Shown here: piece by piece, positions 45,080 through 56,474 of the stretch | Layout: every line of letters begins with the position of its first letter | How positions within the stretch are numbered: position 1 is the stretch's first letter | Assembly: GCA_037178675.1 (NCBI GenBank) | Contig: JAYMGJ010000259.1 | Coordinates: forward strand, 62,001-126,000 | Reading direction: 5' to 3' | DNA length: 64,000 bases | Source: Scleroderma bovista | Taxonomy: Eukaryota; Basidiomycota; Agaricomycetes; Boletales; Sclerodermataceae | Position numbers and translations under genes: made by a program | The notes under the pieces: generated by a model | What the model saw: only the letters and a program-made list of their open reading frames with translations | Databases searched by the model: none | Told to the model about the DNA's origin: nothing

Positions 45080-47465
45080 TTAGGAGTCCCCACCTCTTTC
45101 ACCCATCGCAACATCTGGTTGCTCTGGTGCCGGAGTACCAACATCTTGAGGTTCTGGTGCAGGGGGAGTGACGGTAATGATGGGGGATGGCTGAATCCCC
45201 ATGGTAACAGCAGGTGTCGGGTCCACTTGTTCCAGTCTGTCGGTGGAGGCTGTTGAAATATCCATGTCTGAGGTCTCCAGAGGGACACAGGCCAGAATTG
45301 CAGATACCTGGTGGTCAGTACCAGCACTGGGACCTGGAGTGTCACCTGCACCATTCAAAACATGAATTCAAGTGATCAGAAAACAAAAGCACCAACCTGC
45401 AGGTAGATCTAACAATGCCCAGATGGATGGGGAAATGTTGGGATATTGAGAATGTTCAGAAGGTGGAGATCCATGCATACCAGGTGAAGGAGATTCGACT
45501 GGAGAAGGTACTGTAGGGTCACGGAGTGCAGGAGCAGTGGGGAACTGGTCTTCGCGCATGGCTTCCACAAGTGCCCGGAGTGTCTCCAATTCCTCCCAGT
45601 TCTGCTCCAACTCCACCCTCATCCTTGCATTATCTCTCTTCAGAAGGACAATGTCCTCCTCGGTATCCTCCTTCATCCTCGCAATATCCTTCTTGAGAAG
45701 GAAGACCTCCTCCTCCACGTCCTGCAACCGCTCACCCTCGGTCATGCTGGATGTCACAACAGCAGATGGGGTCATCGGAGGGTCGGTGGCAGATGCTGCA
45801 CAGGTTGAGGCAACACTGGTATTGCGGGACTTTGATTTGGGCAACAATGAAGGTGTTTGAATATAAACTTCAAAACCTGTTCAGCGATTTGAATGCAAGG
45901 ATACAAAGCATGCATGATACTCACCTTTGCCTGAGGACCTCTCAACCTGTCCTGCCTTGGCCTTCGATGGTCCAGGAGTAGGGTGGATGCTGGACAACCG
46001 TTGTCGCTTTGCTGGCCGTGGGGTAGCATCAGGGGCGATCTCCGATGGAACCCTGGAAGGGGACCGACATCGCTGGGTTGTGGTCAGGGCTGCCTCAGAT
46101 GGAACCCTGGAAGGGGACCGACATCGCTGGGTTGTGGTTGTGGCTGCCTCAGATGGGGCCCGAGATTGGGCATGAAGCCTGTCTGTCAAACTGCACTTCA
46201 TCTTTACCTTGTTGCAGTTTAAGCAAGCCCGACCTGGCTTTACCAAGCACATTTTGTCACCCTTCCGACATCGATCGCACCGATCCTCCGGTGGAACAGG
46301 GCCAAATCCTACCGGCGCAAGGAATGATGCTTTTGGTTGAGTGGGGTTGACCGGTGGCATATCATGATCGTCCTCACTGTCAACAGTAGGTGCAGACTTA
46401 ATATGTGGTGTGCGTCCTCTGGATTTACTCTGACTCTGATTTGATGCACCAGCTTGTCGGGAAAGAGACCGTCCTCTGGCCTGCTCTCCACTGGCCTGCT
46501 CATTGTCTACATTCCGAGTTGATCAGTGCCTGACTCCATCATATCAATGGTACCTCACTTACCCAATTTCCCCCCAGTGATCTTGCTCTGTGACTCTCCC
46601 TCCACTTCCACTTGCATTTGCACTTCCTTCTCCTTCCCCTTCTTTGACTGTGTGGTCGCTTGGGACTGAGACCAGTGTCTTACCACCGGGCCACCACCAT
46701 CCTGCTTGTCTGCACATTACCTTTATCAGAAAACACCTTCATGTCAATCCAACAGTCATATTGCTTACCAGACCTCCCCTCGTTTATGTTACCTTGTGGA
46801 TCTTCCACTGCCTTTGCCTTCTCCTTGCCTTTCTTAGATGGACCGGCCGGCCAGGATCAGGACCAGCGTCCTGCCAACTCCCCACCACTCTCCTCGGTTC
46901 CTGCACCTTGGCTCTTCAGAACAGAAATCAATTGTGTTTATAAATGTGGCGTGCTCACCTAATTTCCCACTATCCATGTCTTCATTCCTTTCCTTCTCCT
47001 TTCCTTTCACCTGTGTTACCGGTGTTGTTGTTGGTGCAGGAGGAACTGGCAGGGCAGGCTCCCGGAGATTGTACCATGGGTGATCCTCAACATCTTTGTC
47101 CTTTGCCCGACGGATGTGCTCCCAAGGTGGCCATTTCTTCGCCTCAAGAAGTGAGTCCGGACTCACCATGAAGGCATCGGCAGCGATGACATGGATCGGG
47201 ATTGCAAAGCCAGCTGGCAAATCATCTACAATGGAAGTTACCTCTTTCTGTGGGATTGATGGGTGCAGATATCAAACTATGTACTAATCACTCACCAGCC
47301 TATCCCACACACCTGTGTGGTTTCCTTCCAGTATTCCGTAGTGCTATTATATTTGAGACCGTCGGTATATTGCCATATGACCTTGGCTGCCTTGGTAACA
47401 ATCGCCTTCGCATGGTCTTCACCGGTGCCGATGGAGGAGGTTAAGGCGTTGGCTTGTGATGACAT
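45080..47465 (-). CDS. B2: gene B paralogue, Zn2Cys6 cluster and coiled coil
   Basis: ATG 47465 starts exon 1 (to 47313); exon 2 from 47247 reads KEVTSIVDDLPAGF and KKWPPWEHI, colinear with gene B. Later exons give a KGKEKE-rich linker, RGRSLSRQ, then the cluster C-x2-C-x6-C-x7-C-x2-C-x6-C (about 46200-46290), with the same spacing as gene B and the shared ACxNC and KxKCSL surroundings, two near-identical RCRSPSRVPSE repeats, a PAKRQR nuclear-localisation-like motif, a long coiled coil (RLQDVEEEVFLLKKD onward) and an acidic/Pro tail ending at 45080. All frames join; no stop was seen, so this may be the intact member. It faces gene A2 across a promoter now split by a 1.55-kb element. Confidence 0.68.
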
Positions 47466-47789
47466 GGATAAATGTTTTGCAGTTGAATGTGATGGGATTC
47501 GATGGGAGTGAATGTGGTGGAGGCAAGGCAAGAGAAATATGCCAGTATGGCCACTATATATTGTTGAAAATGATTACATAACATATTCCCATGTATTGTG
47601 CACAATGGTCCAATACAAATTATGATATGCAGACAAAAAGCAAGATAAGCAGAACACATGTAAAATCAATAACTGGTTGCTTCAGTGCCACAAACACACA
47701 CCGGTGAATGCAATTGGTTGCCGGAAATCATATGTACCATGATAAAAAACCAGTGGATGAAAGGTATTCAGGATATGATCATGAATAGT

Positions 47790-49342
47790 TAGGCAAGAGC
47801 ACGGGTTCAGGTAACCCGGATGGGTTGCAGGTTCAGGTCCTATGCGGGTCGGGTGCGGGTTGGGATTTGTGGACCCGTGCCAAACCCGTACCCAACCCAT
47901 ACCCAACCCATACCCAACCCAGAATGGAAATTGCGGCGGTGTCATTCGACCGCGCTGTGTTGTGCACTGCCACTGCCACTGCGTGCAAGGTAAGTCCTCA
48001 CTGGGACTCAACTGACTCGTTCAGGTTTGTCTGCACTCCCTCAGCACCATCCTGCACAAACGGTAAGTCTTCTCGAGCTGATCTGTATGCTGACTCTCGT
48101 AAATAGCGGTGACGCCAACCACCACCATCGCCACCACCTCGAACACCACCACCACCATCACCACCTCCCCCCTCAACCACCACATTGACCACGACCATGG
48201 TCACGAACGTCGGCGACGACACCACCCACCATTAACGTGACGACACCGACCACGACGACGACAGCCACAGCCACTGCTAGCATTGTCGACGGCGACGACA
48301 CCAACCACAACCCCTGACCATGCACGACGGACGGACGACGACGAGGGCCACCGTCACCACCTTCCAGTGCAGTATGCACGCACACACAACGACAGGGGCC
48401 ACTGTCACCACCACCATCACCTACCACCGCAGCACGTATGTACGTATGTACGCACGACAACGATGGCAACGGACATGGACACCATCACCACCACCATCAC
48501 CACCTACCACCACCCACCGCAGCATGTATGCACGCACGCACGACAACGACAACGACGGCCATCGTCACTGTCACCACCACCACCACCTACCACCTACCAC
48601 CGCAGCACGTACGCACACACGCACGCACGACGACGACGGACACGGACACAGACATGGACACCACCACCACCACCTACCACCACCCACCGCAGCACGCACG
48701 CACACACACACGACGACGATGACGACCTTCAGCAGCACGTTGAGGTTCGTCGTCGTCATCGTACGCCTGCAGCACAATGAGGTGCCCACCACCACCACCC
48801 ACCTGCGACGACGACAGCGACGAGGTGGAACACATGGCCAGTGCCATGGCCACAGCAACGACGAGGACGAGGAGGGGGACGGTCACGGCGGCAACGACGG
48901 TAATGGCCACCACCTCCACCTGACGAGACGCACCTGGCAAATGCCAACGCGAGACAACAACAACAACAACGGCAGCGCATCACACAGAGACGATGACGAC
49001 AATGGCCACCATCACCTCCACCACCTCCCAGCGCAGCACACGCGCACGACCCATGACCAGCACCAGTGCCACAACGAAGACGAAGACGATGAGACGCTCA
49101 TGGAAAATGCCATAGCGAGACGACAACGACAACGACGATGATGGCAGGGCATCCACGCCAGCGCGACCAAGGCGACGACGAAGATGGAGTACCCGTCGGG
49201 TATACCTGCGAAGGGTATACCCACGGGTGCTTTGTCTCCAACCTGTGTGTTGACCCGTACCCGCACGACGGGTACAGGTTTTTCACGGGTCGGGTGTGGG
49301 TCTGGCCTGTGACACCTGCGGGTTGACCCGTGCAACAGCCTA
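47790..49342. mobile_element. Non-autonomous terminal-inverted-repeat element (hAT- or KDZ-like), 1553 bp
   Basis: TGAATAGT at 47782-47789 is repeated exactly at 49343-49350, an 8-bp target duplication. The element starts TAGGCAAGAGCACGGGT and ends with the complement of TAGGCTGTTGCACGGGT, giving an imperfect terminal inverted repeat (13 of 17), and both ends carry sub-terminal ACCCGTACCC-type repeats. The middle is CAC/ACG-rich and contains splice-like GTAAGT sites but no transposase. Eight-base duplications are usual for hAT, and also for Zisupton-type elements of the KDZ group. It lies between genes B2 and A2. Confidence 0.8.
48100..49140. repeat. CAC/GAC trinucleotide-rich core of the inserted element
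   Basis: ACCACCACC, CGACGACGA and CACGCACGCACG runs dominate. Long open frames rich in Thr, His and Asp on the + strand and Val on the minus strand are artefacts of composition. Confidence 0.85.
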
Positions 49343-49450
49343 TGAATAGTAGTGATTAACACAATTCGCACATGACAATGTGGTGGAACCAGTGACTGGT
49401 CCTTGTTTGGCTGTTGGTACCCGAACCAGACCAGTGGTCATTTGGGGTAA

Positions 49451-49463
49451 TTGATTATATAAT
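49451..49463 (+). promoter_or_regulatory. TATA-type box of gene A2, conserved with gene A
   Basis: TTGATTATATAAT here, ending 77 bases before the A2 ATG, is identical to the box before gene A at 37127-37115 at nearly the same distance, while surrounding sequence differs. Confidence 0.6.
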
Positions 49464-49539
49464 ACACCTTGGTGTTATTGCCCTTGACCCGGTTGTTCGC
49501 ATCCTATTTGTTCTACTCTCATGAAACACAATTCCATTG

Positions 49540-50755
49540 ATGGATACCGAACATTCAACAAAATGTGTAAGGTTCTCGTCAACAAGACAGGTGAAGCACT
49601 GTAAGTTGCAATAATTTTCCATTGATATGTGACAAACTATTGTAGTCGTTCAACCTTCACCCAGTGGAAGTTCATGCCCCAGTTCGCTCACCACAGTGGA
49701 GGAGGATGAGGATGCCATGTTGGTCGATGATCAAAGTGCTGATGAAAGCTTCACACTAGGTTCTGAACCCCCCATTGACTCCCCTGATTTGTCCCCGACT
49801 CCTGAGCCTCCTCTCCACTCATTCTCCAAGGACACCGAATTCACCTGTGGGCCAGAACCAATAATCACTTTCTCCCCTATGTCGGAAAGGTCTTGTTCCA
49901 TCTCCCATGATATATCTAACTCATCCCCATTATCTCCCAATTCATTTGCATCACTTTCACCCCCTCCATTTGACTCACCGGTGGCCTGGCACTCTTGGGT
50001 ATCAGCATCACTGATGTCTCCACCATCCAGTTCTCTATTTCAACCCCAAATCGGCTCACCATCTACTACTATGCATGTGTTTACTCCTCTTGCCACTCCA
50101 CCCCTCGATTCACCTCACAGGAGTCAGTCCAGGGACCTTGTTCCCCCACTCGGATCCCCATGGCACTCACCAGACAGAACAAATACCTCCCACAGCAATG
50201 CAGTCCGGCCAAAACCTATAGCCAGCCCCGTTTTTATTGATCTCACTGAGAGTCCACTTCGTGCATCTGCAACAACCCTAGCTTCAATGGACAATACTGC
50301 ATCTCCGAAGATGCCAAATGATCATGGTAAGTTTTGCTATACGCCACCTATGAACCCATTCCTAACATTTGCATACTGCTAGATGAGCTCTATGAATTAT
50401 TAGCAAGGGAGTCTGCACGGTATGCTGTGCGGGAGGGAGATGTACCCCTGACACAATGTATGTCTCGAGCCCTTCAGTTATGCTGTCTGACACAGTCACA
50501 GTGGAAATGGCAAGGTGAATCACCAGATCAGTGACTTTTTTCAATGAGCAACCAATCCACCTGATGCAAGATAGCCAACTAATTTCAGCATATACCCAAT
50601 ATGCGAATAGATTGGTAGAAGCCACCAGCCGATGGAGAGAGTTGGTCCGGCGGCACCGAGTATGGTCAAAATTCCGGGATGAATTGGCCAAAGCAGCAGA
50701 AAAGGAGGAGACTCAATGGCTGGCAACAGTAAAACTAGATCCATCCCTTCTGTAG
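49540..50755 (+). CDS. A2: gene A paralogue, Ser/Pro-rich protein with conserved C-terminal helix
   Basis: ATG 49540 opens a short exon with KCVRFSST, ending in phase 1 at GTAAGT (49601); the acceptor is TTGTAG at 49645. Exon 2 is acidic (DEDAMLVDD), then Ser/Pro-rich, with a FIDLTESP motif. After GTAAGT near 50333 come ELYELLARESARYAV and a last exon with YANRLVEATSRWRELV, HRVWSKFR and a DPSLL end at 50755. Gene A has the same exon-1 phase, VRF motif and C-terminal pattern. No stop interrupts this copy. Function unknown; the C-terminal helical segment is the best-conserved part and may be a protein-contact surface (inference). Confidence 0.62.
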
Positions 50756-50779
50756 TGTAGTACTTTTGTAGTACCAATG

Positions 50780-51060
50780 CAATCTTCATCAGACCAATGT
50801 AGCCAGTGATGACTACACCCGGAGTGTACTGACTGGTAATCATTATACAAACATAATTGTCTATGAACACAACTCTTAGCTACCAGAACAGATCAGTTGC
50901 ATATTGATGAGTAATAATTATACAAATTGTATTGGCCAATAATAAGGATACCAGTCTTGTGTGGGCCGGTGGTGACCATCCCAGTAGTGGTGATGACACT
51001 GGCCTATGATACTAAGATGATGGTATTGGCCTGTGGATACATCAGCAAATTGTCTGAATG
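50780..51060. repeat. Diverged copy of the 43.7-44.9 kb repeat theme
   Basis: ACTGGTAATCATTATAC, GGATACCAGTCTTG and GGCCGGTGGTGACCAT modules match those at 44280-44450. The theme thus brackets the B2-A2 gene pair. Confidence 0.65.
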
Positions 51061-51399
51061 TCCTGAGATTCATCTGAGTGACCTGGGTGTCTGACCATGT
51101 CTGGGAAATGTCTGGGATCAGGACACACTCTGGGACCAGCTTCATCAGATGGAATTCATACCCATGCAACAGACATCATGGCAGACACAGTGTTTACAGA
51201 CAGTTTCAGGTCATCACCAGAGCCAAATTCAGTCTAATCAGACCTGATAATGAATCACCATATAATATATAATTGAAAGCATTAACAAGTATTGGTATAT
51301 AAAAATGTGGCCTGCAGCAAATGGATGAGAAAATGACAAACAGAACAAGGGCACCATGGCACGTGGTCATTGTCAGGTCGCTGGATGGTGATAGTGGTT

Positions 51400-51620
51400 A
51401 CTGTAAGTGTGTCATCGCTGTTGGTGGTGGTGGTGGCCATCAGCGCAGGCACCACTGGATGCCAGAGGTCAAAGTGGGCCGTCGTCGTCGTCATTGTTGT
51501 CGTGGAACTGGCTGCACGTTGGTGGTGGAAATGATGGCCATTGGCGATGGTGCAGGCACATATATGGGTGCTGGAGGTGCGAGATGGCATAGTACGTGAT
51601 TGTCTGGGGTTGATGAGATC
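51400..51620. repeat. GTC/GGTGGT-rich block adjoining a captured gene fragment
   Basis: GGTGGTGGTGGCCAT and GTCGTCGTCGTCATT runs mark the same GC-rich class as at 17.2 and 53.9 kb. It directly adjoins the truncated 3' side of the MoCF-type fragment. Confidence 0.7.
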
Positions 51621-51639
51621 GATCAGGGGCATGGAGGGG

Positions 51640-52073
51640 TTGTATGTACTGTCGTGCATGGGACCTATTCCCCCAGAGGTAACGACCAAGTCGTACTTGT
51701 CGACCATCAATTGTTGACTGGCCTCGATGATGTGGTCAGCGAGCGTGTCCTGTATCAAATGACACAGGTGCATACATGTCGCCTTCGCCTTCGGGGATGA
51801 CTCGTTTCCTGAGAAAAACATCATAGGTCTGTGGGTTGTGTGGAATACATCACGAATAGGTCTATATGACCGAGCTCGAAGCAGTACTGAGCAAAGTAAT
51901 TCGAGTTGCAGTCGAGCATCTTTCCGTTTACTATGATCTCACCTCTTTGGTTGTGAGCGAGATAAATTGAGGGAAAGCAAGGGCACACACCCGATGACAA
52001 GGGCAATAGCCGTCTTGATGTACTGGCCATGGCCGAGGGGGTTCTTTGACTCATGGAAGAGTTTGCCGGTCAT
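51640..52073 (-). pseudogene. Fragment of a molybdopterin-binding (MoCF_biosynth, MoaB/Mog-like) domain gene
   Basis: From a possible ATG at 52073 the minus strand reads IKTAIALVIG, then after an intron (GTGTGT donor) GEIIVNGKMLDCNSNYFAQYCFELG, shown here in part, then across introns KRVIPEGEGDM and ASQQLMVDKYDLVVTSGGIGP followed by MHDSTY. This is the start of the conserved eukaryotic MoCF_biosynth domain (VIGDEI...DTNS...FELG...TSGGIGPTHDD). GD became GG and THDD became MHDS, and homology stops at about 51640 where trinucleotide-rich DNA begins. About half a domain is present, still with introns, so it was copied from DNA. It is a captured, decayed host-gene fragment. Confidence 0.72.
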
Positions 52074-52329
52074 GTGAGAGGAGGAAGCGATAAGCTTGAT
52101 GTTTTTTCCCACTATGCGAAGGTGGCATCTGATGAGAGGATCAACCTTTTGGGCTCTGTTTGGGCAGCCGTAGTACGTTCGTCGACAAGCCGCCTTCTGC
52201 TCAGCCTGACTGATCTGTATACAGGCAAAGTTCAATGCTGATGGAAGGTAAATGCACTTTACAAATAGTATTTTTTGCCAGACATGTTGAGCGCATCGAA
52301 TGGCACTGAAACAGCTGAGATAGGCCATG

Positions 52330-52655
52330 GAAACGGTTCGGGCACATACCTGGGTGCTGAAGAGAAGAGACAACATGTACTTGAGGCATGGATGGTGGGT
52401 CGTCCAGGCAATCATGCTGGCATGGTGGGCGGCTGGCGTCGTTGTCATGCTGGCAGTAGTGAGGCCATTGACGTCGTGTTGGCAGCCTGGTGCTGGCCAT
52501 CTTGTCGTCTGGTAGTGGTGGTGGTGCTGTCGACTTGCGCAGTCTTCGTGCTGGTGGTGGCAGCAGTCGACCCTGAGATGCTAGGGTGTGGGCCGTTGAC
52601 GTTGACAGTGATTGGTCGTCGTTGTGGTCGAGATGCGGTGGGAAAATACTACATA

Positions 52656-52689
<34 letters not shown>

Positions 52690-53450
52690 AATGTTTGAAA
52701 AATTTCTCTGAAGTCTAAATCCCATCTCTCTCTCTTCTCCAACCGACCACACCTTGTACGGCGGTAGTGGACCATCACCACACCATCTCAACCACTTCAA
52801 ACAACAAGGACGAGGATGACAACAACTACCATCCACCACCCCAATGACGTTGGTGATGTTGTGACGACAACCACGGTCCACCACCACCTTCTGGTGAACA
52901 ACAGCAATGGCAACAACACCCTGCTACTGCTATCCCAAACGAAGATGGTTATGATGGCAACCGCCACCACCTCTGCGATTTTGGCTGCCATGACCATGCC
53001 GACTCCCCTCCATCAATAACGGCGATGATGGCAACTGCCACAACCACAACCACTCCACTGCCTCCACCACCGTGAACGACCCCAAGGACAAATGCAACCA
53101 CCACCCTCTTCACCTTACTGGATGGCAACAACGGATGACAATGACGACCTGCTCCTCCAACCCCAAATGACAGAGATGACCGCCACCTCTGCTACAACAG
53201 CAAGGGTGACAACTGCGACACCCCCTCTGTGAATGCCGGCAACCGACCACCACCCTGAGCAATGGCAATGACTTCTACTAATGATGGCGAAGATGACAAC
53301 AGTCGCCACCACGTTTCCACCACGTTTCCACTGCAAATGACGGTGATGATCACGACCACCCCTACTAACGATGAGGACAACAATTGCGGCCGCTGCTACC
53401 TCCACTGCAAGCAATGACGAAGACGAAACTGTCACAGCTACGCATCAGGA
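52330..53450. repeat. GC-rich trinucleotide block with a CA microsatellite
   Basis: GTGGTG, ACCACC and GATGACAAC runs in both orientations; a pure (CA)n tract lies at about 52658-52687. Next to it, 52690-52740 holds AAATTTCTCTGAAGTCTAAATCCC, which resembles, inverted, the GGGACTTAGAGAAATTTC motif at 54813 and 55563. Open frames are compositional. Confidence 0.75.
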
Positions 53451-53870
53451 AATCGGTGAGAAATAGATAAAGCATTACCTACCATTTTCATGCATGTCAA
53501 GTGTATCCTGAGATGTCATTCTGATGAAGCAGTAGATCAGGCTAGTTAATCCAGGGTAGCGTAGATAGCATTGACCAGATATATTCATTATGTGTGAACA
53601 TGATCAAGCACATTCCTCAGATATATCTGATTACTTTGGCTCACAATGGTGGCCAAGGCCAATTGTCCAACAGAATTTGATCATTTGATCAAGTATTCCT
53701 ATTAGTGCACATAAGCTAACCAACCCTCATCTGGACAGTATTGGACAACACTGACCAGTTGTCCCCAACTCTCCCAGACTATTCCAGTAGTATTGTTCAT
53801 GTAAATCAATTTAAATTATCAATTCTATATAAAATACAAAACTACAGTATATATCCTGTCTATACTGTGG
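53451..53870. other. Unique AT-rich spacer
   Basis: No repeat pattern or coding frame with resemblance. It separates two GC-rich blocks. Confidence 0.4.
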
Positions 53871-54800
53871 GTGGTGGTGGTCGATGCACGGTGGTGGTGG
53901 TGGGCATGGTGTCAACGCAGGTGGTGGTTGGCGCGTCGACATTGGTGGTGGTGGTGGCGGTAGAGTGGTGATGGTCGCGTCACCGACGCAGGTGGTGGGG
54001 TCACGTCGTCGTCCGCAAGTGGTCATGTCGTCGGTGCTGGTGGTGGGGTCGTCCCCAGGTGGTGGGGTGGTGCGACGCTGGGGGGTGGGACGACGGTGGT
54101 GGTCGCGTCATCGACGGTCGTCGCCGTCTGACGACGCTAGAAGGCGGGGGTGGGACGACGGTAGTGGGGGGTGGTGGTTGCGTCGGTCGTCGACACTGGG
54201 GGTCGTCGTCGTCGTCGTCGTCTGACGATGGTGGTGGTCGCGTCGTCGACGCTGGGGGTGGGACGACGGTCGTCGTGGTTGCCTGACGAGGGTGGTGGTG
54301 GTCGCGTCGTGGACGGTCGTCGTCGTCGTCGTCTGACGACGCTGGAAGGTGCGGGGTGGGACGACGGTCGTCCGTCGTCGTCGTCGTCTGACGACAGTGG
54401 GTGGTGGTGGTGGTCGCGTCGGTCGTCGATGCTGGGGGGTGGGGGTCGTCGTCGCCGTCGCCGTCTGACGACGGTGGTGGGGTGGTGGTCGCGCCGTCGA
54501 CGGTGGTGGGTGGGGGTCGTCGCCGTCGACGCTGGGGGGTGGGACGACGGTCGCCGTCGTTGTCGCCGTCTGACGACGCTGGAGGTGGTGGTCACGTCGG
54601 TCGTCGACGCTGGTGGGGGGTGGGACGACGCTGGTCGTCGTCGTCGTCGTCGTCGTCGTCATTGACCGTGGTCGCGGTCGCGGTCGCGCGTTGTCGTCCA
54701 GGTGCTGGTGGTGGTCGCATGGCAATCGTCGTTGTCGTTGTCGTCGTTCAAGTGGTGGTGAGGGAAGGGGGGTGGGACGATACTGGTGTGGTGGTGGTTG
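53870..54800. repeat. GTC/GGTGGG-rich block, repeats of about 80-100 bp
   Basis: Modules such as GTGGGACGACGGTCGTCG, GTCTGACGACG and GGTGGTGGTCGCGTCG recur many times. The 243-codon minus frame (Pro/Thr/His/Arg) is compositional. Ends in GAGGATGAGGGACTTAGAGAGATTTCC. Confidence 0.85.
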
Positions 54801-54805
54801 AAGAC

Positions 54806-55585
54806 AGAATGAGGATGAGGGACTTAGAGAGATTTCCACATTTATATACCGCTACAAGCAAACAGATGTGCTAAGACGCGGTGCCAGAAGGCCGTAGGAG
54901 GTGTTATGTAAGAAGTGAAGAGTTGTCGGACGTAGACTGGTAGGTCAGCATTGTATGTAGGTGGTTTTGTTGCGGCAAAGTGAGGTTTCGGTGTAAGGAA
55001 AGCAAGGCTGTAAAAGAAAAGAAAAGAAAACGGATATCCCTCTGTTTCTAACTCAATCTCAATCAAATGCTTCCTGGCTGCTCGTGCGGGTACCCAGAGA
55101 ACTCGTGTTTGCTCCTGCGGGAGAGTAATCTCCGTAAGAAAGTGTAACCGATGAACACTGAAGGGGAGTGTTGAAGGAGGGGGGAGAGTTTGGTGGTCAG
55201 ATTGATGAGGACAGCCTTGCAGGGTGGGGACTGGTTGGCTGTTGACAGGGCTGAGTATACCACCCCACAGCGATTGACAGATGAAAACATCCAGCCAGTG
55301 GGTGTTATTGGGGAGACATGGGGGTAAACGTTGCACGTGTGAGCAACGTGTTGAGTCGGTGATGGAAGTGTTGCACTGTTGTAGGACAAAAACAGCAGCG
55401 ACGAGGGCTGTCGACTGCAAGACGACTGTTGTATAGGCAGGAGGTCGCGCTGCCTCCTTGTGCGTTACACAACGCGTCTTTTCCTCTGCCACTAGAACGT
55501 GGGAAAACTCGAGGATGGTGGTGGTAAGAGTTCAAGAGTGCCCTTTGGAGTGAGGATGAGGGACTTAGAGAAATTTCTTCAAGTG
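54806..55585 (+). repeat. Direct repeat ends GAGGATGAGGGACTTAGAGA, about 750 bp apart
   Basis: GATGAGGGACTTAGAGA.ATTTC occurs at about 54812 and 55560, with a non-repetitive 0.7 kb between them. That interval holds a 216-codon minus-strand frame without an ATG start and without recognisable motifs, so I do not call a gene. The motif also appears inverted near 52700. Confidence 0.55.
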
Positions 55586-55689
55586 TCTGTGTTTGTGTTT
55601 GTGTATATGATTATATCAGCACACTGACTACCAACATTTCCTAATAGTATCTACCGCTTTCCTACACCAAGAGTGAGTGGGAACCTTTG

Positions 55690-56135
55690 ACCATTTAAGG
55701 TAGGAGTGCTACTACACTTTTACTACACTTTTTAGCACACTTATTGTGACACATTTACTACACATTTTAGTACAATGTTTGGTACACCTCCACTATACTT
55801 TTACTACACTTTTGGCAACACTTTCAGTAGTAAGCCTGGGCCACTTGCCAAATGGCAAAGTGAAAGGGTGCTGATAGGCTTAACAAGAGGGCAAAAGCTG
55901 ATAAGTGTAATGCCATTCTGACAGGTTAATTATAATTGATTATATGCTAGAAACATGATGTTAGCAAGATGACCAGGCTCTGCAACTCTGTTGAAAGATA
56001 GACCATCAAATATAAGTGGGATGCCATTCTGGCAGGTTAACTATAATTGATTATATGTGGGACACATAATGGTAGCAAGATGACCAGGCTCTGCAACTCT
56101 GTTGGAAGATAGACAATCAAAGATAACAAGATGCC
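55690..56135. repeat. CTACACTTT repeat remnant and a tandem duplication of about 113 bp
   Basis: 55690-55830 resembles the 20.6-21.2 kb palindrome units. From 55905 a unit with ATGCCATTCTG.CAGGTTAA, AATTGATTATATG and AGCAAGATGACCAGGCTCTGC is present twice, back to back. Confidence 0.8.
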
Positions 56136-56148
56136 ATGTCTGTCCTGC

Positions 56149-56474
56149 ATTACCTACAATAAACCATTCTGATATGCACTTGATCATTGTACTCATTTAT
56201 GCTAGTTGAATTGTAAGGGTGTTTAATTGCTGATATTTGGGTATATTACAATATCATTCTGATGTATGTTTATAATGTGTATCAGGAAATATCATTTCTT
56301 CCCCAATTTCCTGATGAAGGTATCAGTATGTGTATGTGGTGGTTAGTAGATGGTACTCACCCTCAGTATGCTGGCAAGCTACTGAGGGACTATGGTAATA
56401 GACTCTACTGTATGTGCGCTTTATGCTTATGTAAGTAAGTAAACAAACTATAACAGTTCTGTTTATCTCCAACA
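56149..56474 (-). mobile_element. Short insertion of the 13431-13713 family, possible target duplication CCTGC
   Basis: The right 150 bp (minus-strand start TGTTGGAGATAAACAG) match the element at 13431-13713. CCTGC stands on both sides (56144-56148 and 56475-56479), and joining the flanks gives sequence resembling intact LTR-A around 2790-2815. The left part of the element is unrelated to the 13.4-kb copy. Confidence 0.62.

Noticed and set aside
46309..46503. Separate 64-codon minus frame inside B2
   Set aside because: It is a shadow: the adjoining frame gives RGRSLSRQ...DSEDDHD and joins the zinc-cluster exon without interruption.
48283..49141. 273-codon and 165-codon His/Thr-rich frames
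   Set aside because: Same trinucleotide composition effect inside the inserted 1.55-kb element.
53884..54839. 243-codon minus-strand frame and overlapping + frames
   Set aside because: Pure repeat translation of GTCGTC and GGTGGG modules.
54842..55492. 216-codon minus-strand frame
   Set aside because: Starts at GTG, contains no upstream ATG, shows no family resemblance and lies between two copies of a mobile border motif; kept only as a note.
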